From positions 31,510-95,509 of the forward strand of contig NZ_JAHBBF010000012.1 in NCBI RefSeq assembly GCF_019331725.1: a stretch of DNA of 64,000 nucleotides. Reading direction: 5' to 3'. Positions 1 to 8,365 of this stretch are shown one piece after another. The notes below the pieces were generated by a model that saw only the letters and a list, made by a program, of their open reading frames with translations, was not told the origin of the DNA and ran no database searches. Positions within the stretch are counted from its first letter, which is position 1. Each line of letters starts with the position of its first letter. The DNA is from Bifidobacterium saguinibicoloris (GTDB taxonomy: Bacteria; Actinomycetota; Actinomycetes; Actinomycetales; Bifidobacteriaceae). A program made the position numbers and the translations under genes.

Positions 1-1
1 G

Positions 2-670
2 CGCATCCGCTTCTCCACGTCCGGCGGCGGCAACCCGAACCTCAACGACATCTTCTCGATGTTCGGCGGCGCGGCCGGCGCGGGCGCCCAGGGCGGCTCG
101 CCCTACGGCAACGCGGGCGGCTACTCCTACGAGGAGCCGCCGCAGCCCCAGAAGGGCAAGGACCGCAACTCCAAGGTCAGCCTGAGCCTGCGCCAGGCCG
201 CCAAGGGAGCCACCGTGTCCCTGTCCGTGGACGGCTCGAAGTTCAAGACCCACATCCCCGCGGGCATGCGCGACGGGCAGAAGATCCGCCTCGCCGGCAA
301 GGGCCACGCGGGCCTCAACGGCGGCAAGCACGGCGACCTGTACCTGCAGGTCAGCGTGAAGCCGGACCCGGTGTTCACCATGCGCGGGCATGACCTCGTG
401 ATGGACCTGCCCGTCACTGTGGGCCAGGCCGTGACCGGCGCCAAGGTCGAGGCGAAGGACATCGACGGCGAACCCGTCACCTTCAAGGTGCCCGCCGGCT
501 CGTCCAGCGGCACCGAAGTGAAAGTCGCCGGCAAGGGCGTGCAGTCCGGCAACACGCCGGGCGACCTCATCGGCCGCGTGATGATCCAGGTGCCCGCCAA
601 GCCGGGCCTCGGCGTCAAGCACGCCGCCAAGGAGTTCGACAAGGCCGCAGGCGACTATCTCAACGCCTGA
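2..670 (+). CDS. dnaJ: DnaJ-type co-chaperone, C-terminal part (5' end outside window)
   Basis: The frame is open from the second base of the window, so only the last 222 residues are present and the J-domain lies upstream. What is visible is a Gly-rich linker (about residues 10-45) followed by the two beta-rich client-binding domains, with the family signature PAGMRDGQKIRLAGKG and its partner KVPAGSSSGTEVKVAGKG. No CxxCxGxG zinc-finger repeats occur between linker and client-binding domains, so this is a zinc-finger-less DnaJ. DnaJ stimulates the ATPase of DnaK and delivers unfolded clients in the cytosol. It is followed 183 bp downstream by an HspR-like regulator, as in actinobacterial dnaK-grpE-dnaJ-hspR operons; the earlier genes are outside the window. 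Confidence 0.9.
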   Translation, partial: RIRFSTSGGGNPNLNDIFSMFGGAAGAGAQGGSPYGNAGGYSYEEPPQPQKGKDRNSKVSLSLRQAAKGATVSLSVDGSKFKTHIPAGMRDGQKIRLAGKGHAGLNGGKHGDLYLQVSVKPDPVFTMRGHDLVMDLPVTVGQAVTGAKVEAKDIDGEPVTFKVPAGSSSGTEVKVAGKGVQSGNTPGDLIGRVMIQVPAKPGLGVKHAAKEFDKAAGDYLNA

Positions 671-853
671 ACCGTCGAACGCCGGTCCACACCGACATGC
701 CCGGCCGGTCCATCCCGTGGTGCGGATGGGCCGGCCGCGGTCGTGCCGGTTCCCGCCCGCCCCGTGCAGGGGCTCGCGGCATGCGCCCGGCATGCCGCCG
801 CATATACGTACGCATACACGTAGAACGCACCGCACGCTTCAAGGAGGTGAACG

Positions 854-1471
854 ATGGCGAGAATCGCACGCCAGACGCGCCAGCTGTACGCGATGTGCGC
901 GGCCGCGATCGTGCTCGGACGCGCCGACCTCGACGGCGCCGACGACGCCGGATTCGACCTCGAACTCGCCGTCTTCACCGTGGGACAGGCCGCCGAACTC
1001 GCCGGCATCCACCCGCAGACCTTGCGCCAATACGACCGCATCGGACTCGTCGTGCCGCAACGCACCGAAGGCGGCGCGCGGCGCTACAGCCTGCGCGACA
1101 TCGACCGCCTCGTCCAGGCGCAACGGCTCAGCCAGGACGAAGGCATCGGCATCGCCGGCGTGGTCCGCATCCTCTCCCTGCAGGAGGAGAACCGGCAGCT
1201 GCGGCGCCAGGTCAGGCGATTGCAGTCGGCCGGCACGGAAAGCGTGTTCGCCGCCGGACGCGACGGCGACATCGTCGAAATGCAACGTTCCAACAGCGCA
1301 CGCATGTGGCGTCGCGCCATTCGCACCCAGCTGCGGGAACTGCCGGGCGGCAGCCAGTCGTACGCCGCCGGACGCGGCGGACGCGACGGACGTGGCGGAT
1401 ACGACGGTCGCGACGGCGCGGGATACCGCGGCGACGACCCGGACGCCAAATCGCTCGTCCTGTGGCGGTGA
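854..1471 (+). CDS. hspR: MerR-family heat-shock repressor, HspR-like
   Basis: A 205-residue protein with a MerR winged helix around residues 37-105: FTVGQAAELAGIHPQTLRQY, then the wing GGARRYSLRDIDRL. A short segment LQEENRQLRRQVRRLQS (about 109-125) is a likely coiled-coil dimerisation helix. The C-terminus is an Arg/Gly-rich low-complexity tail. In actinobacteria HspR represses the dnaK operon together with DnaK, and position directly after dnaJ supports that role. The start has a perfect Shine-Dalgarno (AAGGAGGTGA, 840-849). The N-terminal extension of about 35 residues and the Gly-rich tail make it longer than the usual HspR (about 150). No HAIR operator is visible here; it would lie upstream of dnaK. 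Confidence 0.88.
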   Translation: MARIARQTRQLYAMCAAAIVLGRADLDGADDAGFDLELAVFTVGQAAELAGIHPQTLRQYDRIGLVVPQRTEGGARRYSLRDIDRLVQAQRLSQDEGIGIAGVVRILSLQEENRQLRRQVRRLQSAGTESVFAAGRDGDIVEMQRSNSARMWRRAIRTQLRELPGGSQSYAAGRGGRDGRGGYDGRDGAGYRGDDPDAKSLVLWR

Positions 1472-1697
1472 CGCCGCGGACGCGACGTGGCGGCCCACGT
1501 ACGTGACGCACGACTCTGTACGGTCGTGACATCGCCGTGTCCGATTCCGCGATTCCCCACGTCGTGTCCGTCGTACCCGTTTGGTGAGATGATGGCGGAA
1601 GCCATGCGCGATCGGAGCGCATCGCAAGGCGGGAGACCGCATTGCGGGCGGTCGGATCGCCGACGCACACGCGCATCGCACGACGGACGGAGGAAAC

Positions 1698-2378
1698 ATG
1701 CAGGTCAAAGCCGTGTTCTGGGATCTCGACGGCACGCTCATCGATTCCGAACCCCTCTGGCATGACGGCGAAATCGAGATCGCCGCAGCCAACAACGGAC
1801 ACTGGACCGAGGAACTCGGCTGGGAATGCTCCGGCACCCCCGTGCCCGACGTCGCCCGCAAGATGATCGAACACGGATGCACGTTGGGCGTCGAAGCGAT
1901 CGACAAGCAGCTCAAGCAGTACGTGTTCGACCACGAGAAGGCGCACATGCCGTGGATCCCCGGCGTGCTCGACACCCTGCGCTCCCTCAAGGAGGCCGGC
2001 GTGCCGTCCGTGCTCGTCAGCACCTCGCCGCGCCCGATTGTGGAGAACGTGCTCGACGCCGCCCCCGGCCTGTTCGCCGGATACGTGTGCGGCGACGACG
2101 ACGCCAAGCACAAGCCCTCGCCCGAACCTTACCTGCTCGCCGCCTCCAAGCTCGGCATCGCGCCCGAGGACATGGCCGAATGCGTGGTGTTCGAGGACAC
2201 GCTCGTGGGCCTCACCGCGGGCGCAGCGTCCGGCGCCACGCTCATCGCGCAGACCTGCACCATCCGCACCGACACGTCGCAGGGGCCGCAGTTCAAGTCC
2301 ATCGACGGCTACGAAGGCGTCGACGCCGAGGCCGTCGACGGGTTCGTACGCGAACGGCTCGCAAGCGACGGCGAGTGA
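1698..2378 (+). CDS. HAD-superfamily sugar-phosphate phosphatase/phosphomutase-like protein
   Basis: A 226-residue HAD hydrolase of the beta-phosphoglucomutase/phosphatase type. Motif I is FWDLDGTLIDSE (about residues 7-18), with the catalytic Asp nucleophile and the acid/base Asp two residues later. Motif II is VLVSTSPRP (about 104-112), motif III is the Lys in KHKPSPEPY (about 136-144), and motif IV is VVFEDTLVG. An alpha-helical cap (residues 20-85) follows motif I as in subclass I. The enzyme would dephosphorylate or isomerise a small phosphorylated metabolite in the cytosol; the substrate cannot be read from sequence. The start is supported by GGAGGAAAC just before ATG. It stands alone between hspR and a DedA gene. 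Confidence 0.85.
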   Translation: MQVKAVFWDLDGTLIDSEPLWHDGEIEIAAANNGHWTEELGWECSGTPVPDVARKMIEHGCTLGVEAIDKQLKQYVFDHEKAHMPWIPGVLDTLRSLKEAGVPSVLVSTSPRPIVENVLDAAPGLFAGYVCGDDDAKHKPSPEPYLLAASKLGIAPEDMAECVVFEDTLVGLTAGAASGATLIAQTCTIRTDTSQGPQFKSIDGYEGVDAEAVDGFVRERLASDGE

Positions 2379-2428
2379 GGCTGGGCGGGCGGATCGTGGA
2401 CGGATCGCGGGCGGGCGGTGACGCCGCG

Positions 2429-2522
2429 CGCACGCGCGCACGCGTGCGTGTGTGTCGTGTGTGTCGTGTGTGTCGTGTGTGGCGTGTGTGTGCGTGCGGT
2501 GTGTGTGCGGCGTGTGCGTGGT
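2429..2522. repeat. Degenerate GTGTGTC/GTGTGC low-complexity tract
   Basis: The 358-bp gap between the HAD and DedA genes holds a purine-pyrimidine alternating tract made of CGCGCACGCGCGC followed by repeated GTGTGTC units and GTGTGCG variants. Alternating GC/GT dinucleotides favour Z-DNA, and the units are prone to slippage. No gene is seen in the gap; the only other element is the DedA ribosome-binding region. Confidence 0.8.
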
Positions 2523-2737
2523 CGTCGGTCTTCGCGATTCCTTCGCTTCCCGGTGATTTTTCCTAGTGGTTTCTTATGGGGGCTGCTGGTATCGTGATGG
2601 ACGGTCCGCATGCCGACGTCCGCCCGCCGTCCACCTGACCGGCGACCCGGCGGCCAGACGGCGATCGGCGGCCCCGCCCCACGGGCTCAGGCCCTGGCGG
2701 CATGAACCATCGCTGAACAGGAATCACACAGGAAAAC

Positions 2738-3424
2738 ATGGGTTTCGTACATTTCATCATCGAACTGCTCAAGGATCCGCGCGCGGCCATCGCCAGCTGG
2801 ATCGCCATGGGCGTGGCCCCCACGCTCGGCTTCATCTTCCTCATCATCTTCATCGAGACGGGCGTGGTGTTCTTCCCGTTCCTTCCCGGTGACTCCCTGC
2901 TGTTCGCCGCCGGCGTGTTCGCCGCACCCGACGCGCAGACCGGCCAGGTGGCCCTGCCGCTGCACTTCCTGCTGCCCGTGGTGTGGTGCGCACCGATCAT
3001 CGGCGACCAGTGCAACTACTTCATCGGCCACTTCTTCGGCCGTCGCATCATCGAATCCGGCAAGGTCAAGGCCATGACGCCGGAGCGCATCGCCAAGACT
3101 GAAGCGATGATCGAGAAGTGGGGCCCGCTCGCCGTGTTCCTCGGACGCTTCTTCCCGTTCATCCGCACGTTCATGCCGTTCATCTCCGGCATCTCCGGCA
3201 TGCGCTGGAGGCGGTTCACGCCGTTCTCCGTGCTCGGCGGCTTCATCTGGTCGTCCCTGTTCACGCTGCTCGGCTACTTCTTCGGCAACATCCCCGCCGT
3301 GCAGCAGCACTTCGAGCTCGTCATCGTGCTCATCCTGCTGGTCTCGCTGATTCCGACCATCGTGGGCCTCGTCAAGGCCAAGTTCGGCAAGAAGAAGCCG
3401 GCCGAGGCCGAAGCCGCGGAGTGA
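2738..3424 (+). CDS. DedA-family (SNARE-associated/VTT) membrane protein
   Basis: A 228-residue polytopic membrane protein with the VTT/DedA pattern: hydrophobic helix FIFLIIFIETGVVFFPFLPGD (about 31-51) ending in the conserved E..PFLPGD re-entrant loop, ALPLHFLLPVVWCAPIIGD, the GRFFPFIRTFMPFISGISGM motif (about 137-156) with the functional Arg residues, then C-terminal helices and a Lys/Glu-rich tail. DedA proteins are thought to act in lipid (undecaprenyl-phosphate or phospholipid) translocation across the cytoplasmic membrane, which would suit the envelope-glycan genes further along. The start ATG follows AGGAAAAC. It is monocistronic and closed by the hairpin at 3480-3510. Confidence 0.9.
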   Translation: MGFVHFIIELLKDPRAAIASWIAMGVAPTLGFIFLIIFIETGVVFFPFLPGDSLLFAAGVFAAPDAQTGQVALPLHFLLPVVWCAPIIGDQCNYFIGHFFGRRIIESGKVKAMTPERIAKTEAMIEKWGPLAVFLGRFFPFIRTFMPFISGISGMRWRRFTPFSVLGGFIWSSLFTLLGYFFGNIPAVQQHFELVIVLILLVSLIPTIVGLVKAKFGKKKPAEAEAAE

Positions 3425-3479
3425 GTGCGGGGCGAGTGTGGCGCGCGTGGCACGAGTGCTGGGGCGTCTCGTGGCGTTC

Positions 3480-3510
3480 AAGGCCCGACTCTTTGGAGTC
3501 GGGCCTTTGT
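3480..3510 (+). terminator. Intrinsic terminator after the dedA-family gene
   Basis: A 12-bp perfect stem, AAGGCCCGACTC / GAGTCGGGCCTT, with a 4-nt TTTG loop and a short T-containing tail, 55 bp after the stop codon. Confidence 0.85.
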
Positions 3511-3611
3511 CGTATCCGCGTATGTGTTCGTGCCGGGTTGTGCCGGGTCGCGCCGAGGCGGAGGGGCGGACCGGGCTGTCCCCGGTTGCGCCGGGCCGGT
3601 CACCGATTCGG

Positions 3612-3726
3612 ATTTCTGTAGTTGGAGAATTCGGATTTTGGTAGTTGAGATTTTCGGATTATTGTAGTTGGAGAATTCGGATTTTGGTAGTTGAGATTTT
3701 CGGATTATTGCAGTCGTGAGATCCGG
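3612..3726. repeat. Five head-to-tail 23-bp direct repeats upstream of ATPase A
   Basis: Units start at 3612, 3635, 3658, 3681 and 3704, each exactly 23 bp, with core GTAGTTG(A/G)GA and ending in TTCGG (TCCGG in the last). Units 1/3 and 2/4 are nearly identical, so a 46-bp higher-order unit (3618-3663, 3664-3709) is duplicated. The fifth unit is diverged. There are no spacers between units. The array ends 23 bp before the ATPase A start codon, so it probably overlaps its promoter or operator region. The rest of the 325-bp gap holds the dedA terminator and nothing else recognisable. Confidence 0.9.
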
Positions 3727-3749
3727 GCGTCGAGGAAGGGGCAGGAATC

Positions 3750-5105
3750 ATGGTCATACCCGAGTCTGCGGGAAGTGGAACGCCGATAGGAGAGAAGACC
3801 GCGGGTCGGCCGGAGGGCATCAGGCCTGCCGGATACCGTCCCCGCATCGTCGATGAGCAGATCGAACGATACATGCGCATCTTCGGCGCGGTCGAAATCG
3901 CCGGTACCAAATGGTGCGGCAAGACCTGGTCCGCGCGTGCGCATGGTGCCAGCATCACCTACGTCGATCGCAACAACAATCTGGCCGTGGCCAAGGCCGA
4001 CCCGTCGCTGATGCTGATTGGCGACCGCCCGCACGTCATCGATGAGTGGCAACTCGCGCCGGGCATCTGGGATGAGGTCCGTCATGGCGTCGACGACGAG
4101 CCCGGAGAGAAGGGGCGGTGGCTGCTCACCGGCTCATCCACGCCGCTCAAGCAGGAGATGCCGCAGCACAGCGGTGCGGGGCGAATCGGACGCATCCGAA
4201 TGAATCCGATGACTTTGGCGGAATCGGGCATCTCCAACGGCGCGGTCAGCCTTGCGGCCTTGTTCGACCACCGTTTCGCGTCGGCGCGTTGCGAGACCGA
4301 TACGCGTACGTTGCTGGATGCTGTGTGCCGTGGGGGATGGCCCGAAGCGGAGGCTATGCCCGTCGTCGACGCGCAGATCCTGATTCGCGAATATGTGCGG
4401 CTGACGTTGTCGGAGGGGGTTGCGAAGCAGGGAAGGAATCCGGATGTCGCGCGTCGGCTGCTGGACTCGCTCGCCCGCAACATCAGTCAGGCGGTCACGT
4501 TCAAGACATTGCGCAAGGATATGTATGGGGCGGAAGAAAACCTCGACGATTTCGTATCCGAACGCACGGTGTCGGAATACGTGGCGATGTTCGAGAACAT
4601 GTTCGTCATCGACCCGGTGCGAGGATGGGTGCCTCCGGCGCGTGACCCCAAGCGGCTGCAGACCAAACCGCGCCGGTATTTCGCCGATCCGTCCATCGCG
4701 GCCGCCGTTCTCGGCGTCGGTCCCGCCGCGCTGCTCGATGACTGGCAGACGTTCGGTCTGCTCTTCGAAAACCTGTGCGTACGCGATCTGCTGGTCTACG
4801 CCCGCGCTCTGCCCGACATCGGCATGGAACCGGTGCGGTACTACCATGACGATTCCGGATTGGAATGCGACGTCATCATCGAACTGGCTGATGGGCGATG
4901 GGCGGGAGTCGAAATCAAAGCAAGTGAGGACAAGGTGCCTGCGGCCGCGGCGAATCTGAACCGCATGCGTGAGAAACTGCTGCGCAATCCCGGGGCCAGG
5001 ACGCGCGAGCCGGAGTTCCTGGCTGTTCTCGTCGGCGTGGGGGAGTTCGCCTATCGTCGGGAGGACGGCATCTACGTGATACCCGTTGCCACATTGGGAC
5101 GATGA
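3750..5105 (+). CDS. AAA+ ATPase with DUF4143-type C-terminus (ATPase A)
   Basis: A 451-residue cytosolic protein of the AAA_14/DUF4143 family. The P-loop GTKWCGKT is at about residues 52-59, with Trp-Cys instead of the usual Arg-Gln-Val. The Walker B-like segment is HVIDEWQ (about 95-101), and sensor-like LLTGSST follows (about 125-131). The C-terminal domain carries LECDVIIELADG...GVEIKAS, an intact D-x(n)-ExK pattern like restriction-endonuclease-fold proteins, so nuclease activity is possible but unproven. No biological role is established for the family. It is one of five paralogues here, and its upstream region is an array of 23-bp repeats. The start has GAAGGGGCAGGAATC before ATG. The gene is monocistronic and followed by tRNA-Ala. 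Confidence 0.85.
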   Translation: MVIPESAGSGTPIGEKTAGRPEGIRPAGYRPRIVDEQIERYMRIFGAVEIAGTKWCGKTWSARAHGASITYVDRNNNLAVAKADPSLMLIGDRPHVIDEWQLAPGIWDEVRHGVDDEPGEKGRWLLTGSSTPLKQEMPQHSGAGRIGRIRMNPMTLAESGISNGAVSLAALFDHRFASARCETDTRTLLDAVCRGGWPEAEAMPVVDAQILIREYVRLTLSEGVAKQGRNPDVARRLLDSLARNISQAVTFKTLRKDMYGAEENLDDFVSERTVSEYVAMFENMFVIDPVRGWVPPARDPKRLQTKPRRYFADPSIAAAVLGVGPAALLDDWQTFGLLFENLCVRDLLVYARALPDIGMEPVRYYHDDSGLECDVIIELADGRWAGVEIKASEDKVPAAAANLNRMREKLLRNPGARTREPEFLAVLVGVGEFAYRREDGIYVIPVATLGR

Positions 5106-5211
5106 TGGCGGCCGTGCCGAAGCCGGCGAGATGGTGCTGGTGCTGGTGGTGCTGGTGCCGTCGTTATCGGTGATGACATCGTCCATGTGGGCAAATTCTC
5201 CGTGTGTCGAG

Positions 5212-5239
5212 TTGCGGGATTGCGAAAAACGACTATTAT
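5212..5239 (+). promoter_or_regulatory. Probable promoter of tRNA-Ala
   Basis: TTGCGG (5212-5217) and TATTAT (5234-5239) are spaced by 16 bp and lie 37 bp before the tRNA, matching a housekeeping sigma-70-type promoter. Assigned by eye. Confidence 0.55.
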
Positions 5240-5276
5240 CAAACGAGTTGTCCTGCAGAGCAAGACAACAAACCAA

Positions 5277-5349
5277 GGGGCTGTAGCTCAGTTGGTAGAG
5301 CGCTTCGTTCGCATCGAAGAGGTCGTGGTTTCGATTACCATCAGCTCCA
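5277..5349 (+). tRNA. tRNA-Ala (anticodon CGC)
   Basis: A full 73-nt cloverleaf: acceptor GGGGCTG/CAGCTCC with discriminator A, D arm GCTC..GAGC, anticodon stem CTTCG/CGAAG around loop TTCGCAT (anticodon CGC, reading GCG), variable AGGTC, and T arm with TTCGATT loop. CCA is not encoded (CACA follows). Promoter-like boxes precede it and a strong terminator follows directly. The 3' end shows no duplicated att-like copy in this window. Confidence 0.95.
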
Positions 5350-5351
5350 CA

Positions 5352-5390
5352 AACCCTCCGGAATTCCACCTCCGGAGGGTTTTTCTTTTT
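5352..5390 (+). terminator. Rho-independent terminator of tRNA-Ala
   Basis: Perfect 10-bp stem AACCCTCCGG/CCGGAGGGTT with a 10-nt loop followed by a T-rich tail (TTTCTTTTT). It is the only terminator in the window with a full classical U-tract. Confidence 0.93.
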
Positions 5391-5516
5391 CCGCTTGGCC
5401 GTCAGGGCGGCTGTCGGGTCCTCGCGGCTGCTGCTCAGCCAAGTCTGCGAACGGTCCGCTGGTACATCACAGCACAGTCCGTCATTGGGGTGTTGTGTAC
5501 CGCGGACTCGTGGCCC

Positions 5517-5935
5517 CGGAGTGCGGATTGTGCTTGTTTCCGCGTTCCGGCCCATGACCTGTTGGCCCGGAGTGCGTGAGGGGTGTTGTGTTGCGTTCCG
5601 GTGTCACGATTCGTGGCCCCGGAGCACGGAATCGGGCTTCGTGTCAGTTCCGGACCAAGGCCTGTTGGTCCGGAGCGTGTGAGGGGCTGATTTCCTCGTT
5701 CCGGGTGCATCGGTCCGTGTGGTATGTGGACCCGGAGTGTGGATTGTGCTTGTTTCCTCATTCCGGCCCGGGAACCGGTGGTCCGGAGCGCGTCGGTGAC
5801 CGGTTTCCTCGTTCCGGGTGCATCGGTCTGTGTGGTATGCGGCCCCGGAGTGTGGATTGTGCTTGTTCCCGCGTTCCGGACCAGGGCCCGTTGGCCCGGA
5901 GTGTGTGAGGGGTGCTGTTCCCCGTTTCGGTGCCA
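5517..5935. repeat. About four degenerate 102-113-bp tandem repeats in a gene-free region
   Basis: Copies of CCGGAGTG(C/T)GGATTGTGCTTG or its variants begin at about 5517, 5619 (diverged), 5732 and 5845, giving periods of 102, 113 and 113 bp. Inside each unit a second block (GTTCCGG...GGCCCGGAG(T/C)G) recurs, so CCGGA and TCCGG motifs alternate as spaced inverted pairs. The 778-bp gap 5391-6168 contains no convincing gene: open frames here are repeat artefacts without ribosome-binding sites. Confidence 0.75.
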
Positions 5936-6060
5936 CAAATCCCATGGTGTGAAGTCTGGATGGAATCTGGAACATGTCCGCGGGCACATGCTGGACGTCG
6001 CATCAACCCGTGTCCCATGACTGCATAGCATGGGGACGCGGAAGGCACGATTCGAATCGC

Positions 6061-6112
6061 CGCCCCCAGACGCTCCAGACGCCCCCTAGGCGCCCCCAGA
6101 CGCTCCAGACGC
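6061..6112. repeat. 22-bp direct repeat in the leader of the AEC transporter gene
   Basis: CGCCCCCAGACGCTCCAGAC plus GC occurs at 6061-6082 and 6091-6112, exactly 30 bp apart with CCCCTAGG between. It lies in the untranslated leader 57 bp before the transporter start. No function can be assigned. Confidence 0.8.
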
Positions 6113-6168
6113 GCCCAGCCGCGCCGAACAACTCCAAGGAAACCCCAAGGAAACCCGAGAACCCACCC

Positions 6169-7098
6169 ATGCTGTTCCAATCCGGCGCGCTGCTGCTCGC
6201 CATCATCGGCCCGTACGCGCTCAAACATCTGCACATCTTCGGCGAACGCGACTACAAGGTGGCGCAGGGCCTTGTATTCAATCTCACGTTGCCGTGCGCG
6301 ATCATCCTTTCGTTCGCCACGAACCAGCATGACATGCGCATGCTGTGGATCGTGTTGTTCGGCTTCTTCGCCTGTGCCATCCCGCTGTTCGTGGTCTACG
6401 CGGGCTCGCGCGGCGATGAGCGCAACTACCGTGCGTTCCAGATGCTCAACGCGTCCGGCTTGAATCTGGGCGCGTTCTGTCTGCCGGTGGTGCAGACGTT
6501 CATGGGTGCGTCCGCGGGCCTGCCGGTCATCATGTTGGATATCGGCAACGCCACGGTGGCGACGGCCGGTTCGCTCACCATCACGCGCACGCTGCTGCAC
6601 ATGGACGACAATTTCAAGAGCCTGCCGTTGAGTCTGCGTCTGCGCAATATTGCGCGTGATTTCCTTGGTTCTATCAGTTTCGACATCTACATGCTGATGC
6701 TCGTGTTCATGTTCCTGCATATCACCATTCCGCAGCCGATCGTCACGCTGATCACGCCGTTCGCCAATGCGAACGCGTTCTGTGCGATGGCGATGATCGG
6801 TCTGATGATGGAGGTTCCGGACAGCCGCAAGGACAGAGTGGAGCTCGCCAAAGTGATCGCCTGGCGTGCGTTGTTCGGTGTGCTGATTGCGCTCGCCGCG
6901 TGGTTCCTGCTGCCGTTCGACATGCGTATCCGCGAGATCATCGTCCTCGGCGCGTTCGCCCCGATCACGATCTTCTCCACGAAGTTCACGGATTCGCTGA
7001 CCGGCAATGCGAAGCTCGCCGGCTTCTCCCTGACCGTCACCGCCGTCATCAGCCTCGTCGTGATGACCGTCCTGCACGCGCTGCTGCCCGGCGCGTAG
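6169..7098 (+). CDS. AEC (auxin efflux carrier)-family permease
   Basis: A 309-residue membrane protein with about ten hydrophobic segments, including ALLLAIIGPYALKHL at the N-terminus and GFSLTVTAVISLVVMTVLHAL at the C-terminus. The arrangement (N-terminal half with NASGLNLGAFCLPVVQTFMG, central hydrophilic linker around residue 150, second half with IVLGAFAPITIFSTKFTDS) is that of AEC/malate-type transporters of the BART superfamily. Substrate unknown; a small organic anion is likely. I chose ATG 6169 because the first transmembrane helix begins there; a longer open frame from 5974 runs through the 22-bp repeats and is not credible. It converges with ATPase B, 28 bp away, with no visible terminator between. 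Confidence 0.75.
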   Translation: MLFQSGALLLAIIGPYALKHLHIFGERDYKVAQGLVFNLTLPCAIILSFATNQHDMRMLWIVLFGFFACAIPLFVVYAGSRGDERNYRAFQMLNASGLNLGAFCLPVVQTFMGASAGLPVIMLDIGNATVATAGSLTITRTLLHMDDNFKSLPLSLRLRNIARDFLGSISFDIYMLMLVFMFLHITIPQPIVTLITPFANANAFCAMAMIGLMMEVPDSRKDRVELAKVIAWRALFGVLIALAAWFLLPFDMRIREIIVLGAFAPITIFSTKFTDSLTGNAKLAGFSLTVTAVISLVVMTVLHALLPGA

Positions 7099-7126
7099 CG
7101 ACTAGTGTGGCGACTGGCGTGGTCGT

Positions 7127-8317
7127 CTATTCCAGCAGCCAGTCGATGATGTTGACTTGTCTGATGCCGGCGTGGTCGTCCGTTCCGATGTGGTCCATGG
7201 TGAGTAGTGTTTTGGGATGGTTGTCGTCGATGGACTGTAGTGGTTTGAGTTCTCTGGAGAGCGTGGATTCGTCCATGACGGTCAGTGAGACTTGGTAATA
7301 GCGGTCACCTTGCGGGTCCGGTGTGTAGAAGTCCACTTCGGTGGTGCCTATTTTGCCGATATGTACGGTTCTGAAACGGCGGAGCAGTTCCAGATAGATG
7401 ACGTTCTCGATGCGGTGGCCGAGGTCACCGCCGGTCTTGCCGAGGAACCAGAATCGGAACCCGGGGTCTCCCAGATAGTATTTCTCAAGGGTTTTCAGAT
7501 AGTTCTTGCCTTTGATGTCGTATCTGTCGGCCCGAAACAGCAGATAGTTTTCGCGTAGGGCCGCGATGTATTCGCCTACCGTTGTGGGGGAGATGCTGCG
7601 GTGGGTTTGTTTCATGGCGTCTGCGATGCCTTTCACGGAGGTGATGTTGCCGACGTTGTCCGCGAGGAATGAGGCGACTTCGTCGAATGCGATGGTGTCG
7701 ATGCGGGGGTGGCGCTGTGCGATGTCCTTGACCAGGATGGTGTTGAACACGCCGCCCAGATAGTCGGCGATGTCCTGATCGTGGTCGAGCGTGGCCGCGT
7801 AGGGCAGTCCGCCGTACAGCAGGTATCGGTTGAAGGATTGTTCGGGGAGCTCCGTCTGGGGGCGGGTGCTGCGGTATTCCTTGAATGACAGGGGGAGCAT
7901 GCGGAGTTCCACGTATCTGCCGGTGAGTCGTGTGGCCAGTTCGCTGGAGAGCAGGTCCGTGTTCGAGCCGGTGAGGTATAGGTCCACGTCGTCGCGTACG
8001 TAGAGGCCGTCGGCGGCACGTTCGAATTCTCGTACGTGTTGGATTTCGTCCAGGAACACGTAGTTCATGGCGCCTGGCGTCAGCCGGGAGACGATGTAGT
8101 CGTAGAGGGGTTTTGCCTCGGTGGGGTAGTCGTCGTCCATGCTTTCGAAGTTGATGGCGATGATGCGATTCGAGTCCACTCCTTTGGTGAGGAGTCGTTC
8201 TCGGAAGAGTTTGAGCACGGTGGATTTGCCGCAGCGGCGCAGTCCGGTGATGACTTTGATGACGTCTTTGTCTTGCCAGCGTTCCAGCCAGTCCATGTAT
8301 GCCGGTCGTTCGATCAT
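7127..8317 (-). CDS. AAA+ ATPase with DUF4143-type C-terminus (ATPase B)
   Basis: A 396-residue protein. Walker A GLRRCGKS (residues 25-32), Walker B YVFLDEIQ (about 88-95), and LYLTGSNTDLLSSELATRLTGRY (about 112-134) containing the sensor Asn and family arginines. The C-terminal domain has TEVDFYTPD followed by YYQVSLTV, so the Glu-x-Lys of the nuclease-like motif is replaced by Gln-Val-Ser and the fold is probably non-catalytic. The N-terminus (MIERPAYMDWLERWQDKDVIKVITG) is the common family start. A Shine-Dalgarno (GGGAAGGA) precedes ATG. The 5' flank carries nested inverted repeats (8366-8470). Confidence 0.87.
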   Translation of the reverse strand: MIERPAYMDWLERWQDKDVIKVITGLRRCGKSTVLKLFRERLLTKGVDSNRIIAINFESMDDDYPTEAKPLYDYIVSRLTPGAMNYVFLDEIQHVREFERAADGLYVRDDVDLYLTGSNTDLLSSELATRLTGRYVELRMLPLSFKEYRSTRPQTELPEQSFNRYLLYGGLPYAATLDHDQDIADYLGGVFNTILVKDIAQRHPRIDTIAFDEVASFLADNVGNITSVKGIADAMKQTHRSISPTTVGEYIAALRENYLLFRADRYDIKGKNYLKTLEKYYLGDPGFRFWFLGKTGGDLGHRIENVIYLELLRRFRTVHIGKIGTTEVDFYTPDPQGDRYYQVSLTVMDESTLSRELKPLQSIDDNHPKTLLTMDHIGTDDHAGIRQVNIIDWLLE

Positions 8318-8365
8318 GATGTGGCTGTTCCTTCCCCTCTGGATGCCGTTTGCTGTTATCCTTGC

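Noticed and set aside
3612..3726. CRISPR array.
   Set aside because: Units are contiguous without unique spacers, too few, and no cas genes are present; the same applies to 50391-50611, 52095-52193 and 55499-55636.
6040..6066. tRNA remnant suggested by GATTCGAATC, a T-arm-like string.
   Set aside because: The flanking bases do not give a T-stem plus acceptor, and no D or anticodon arm is found upstream.
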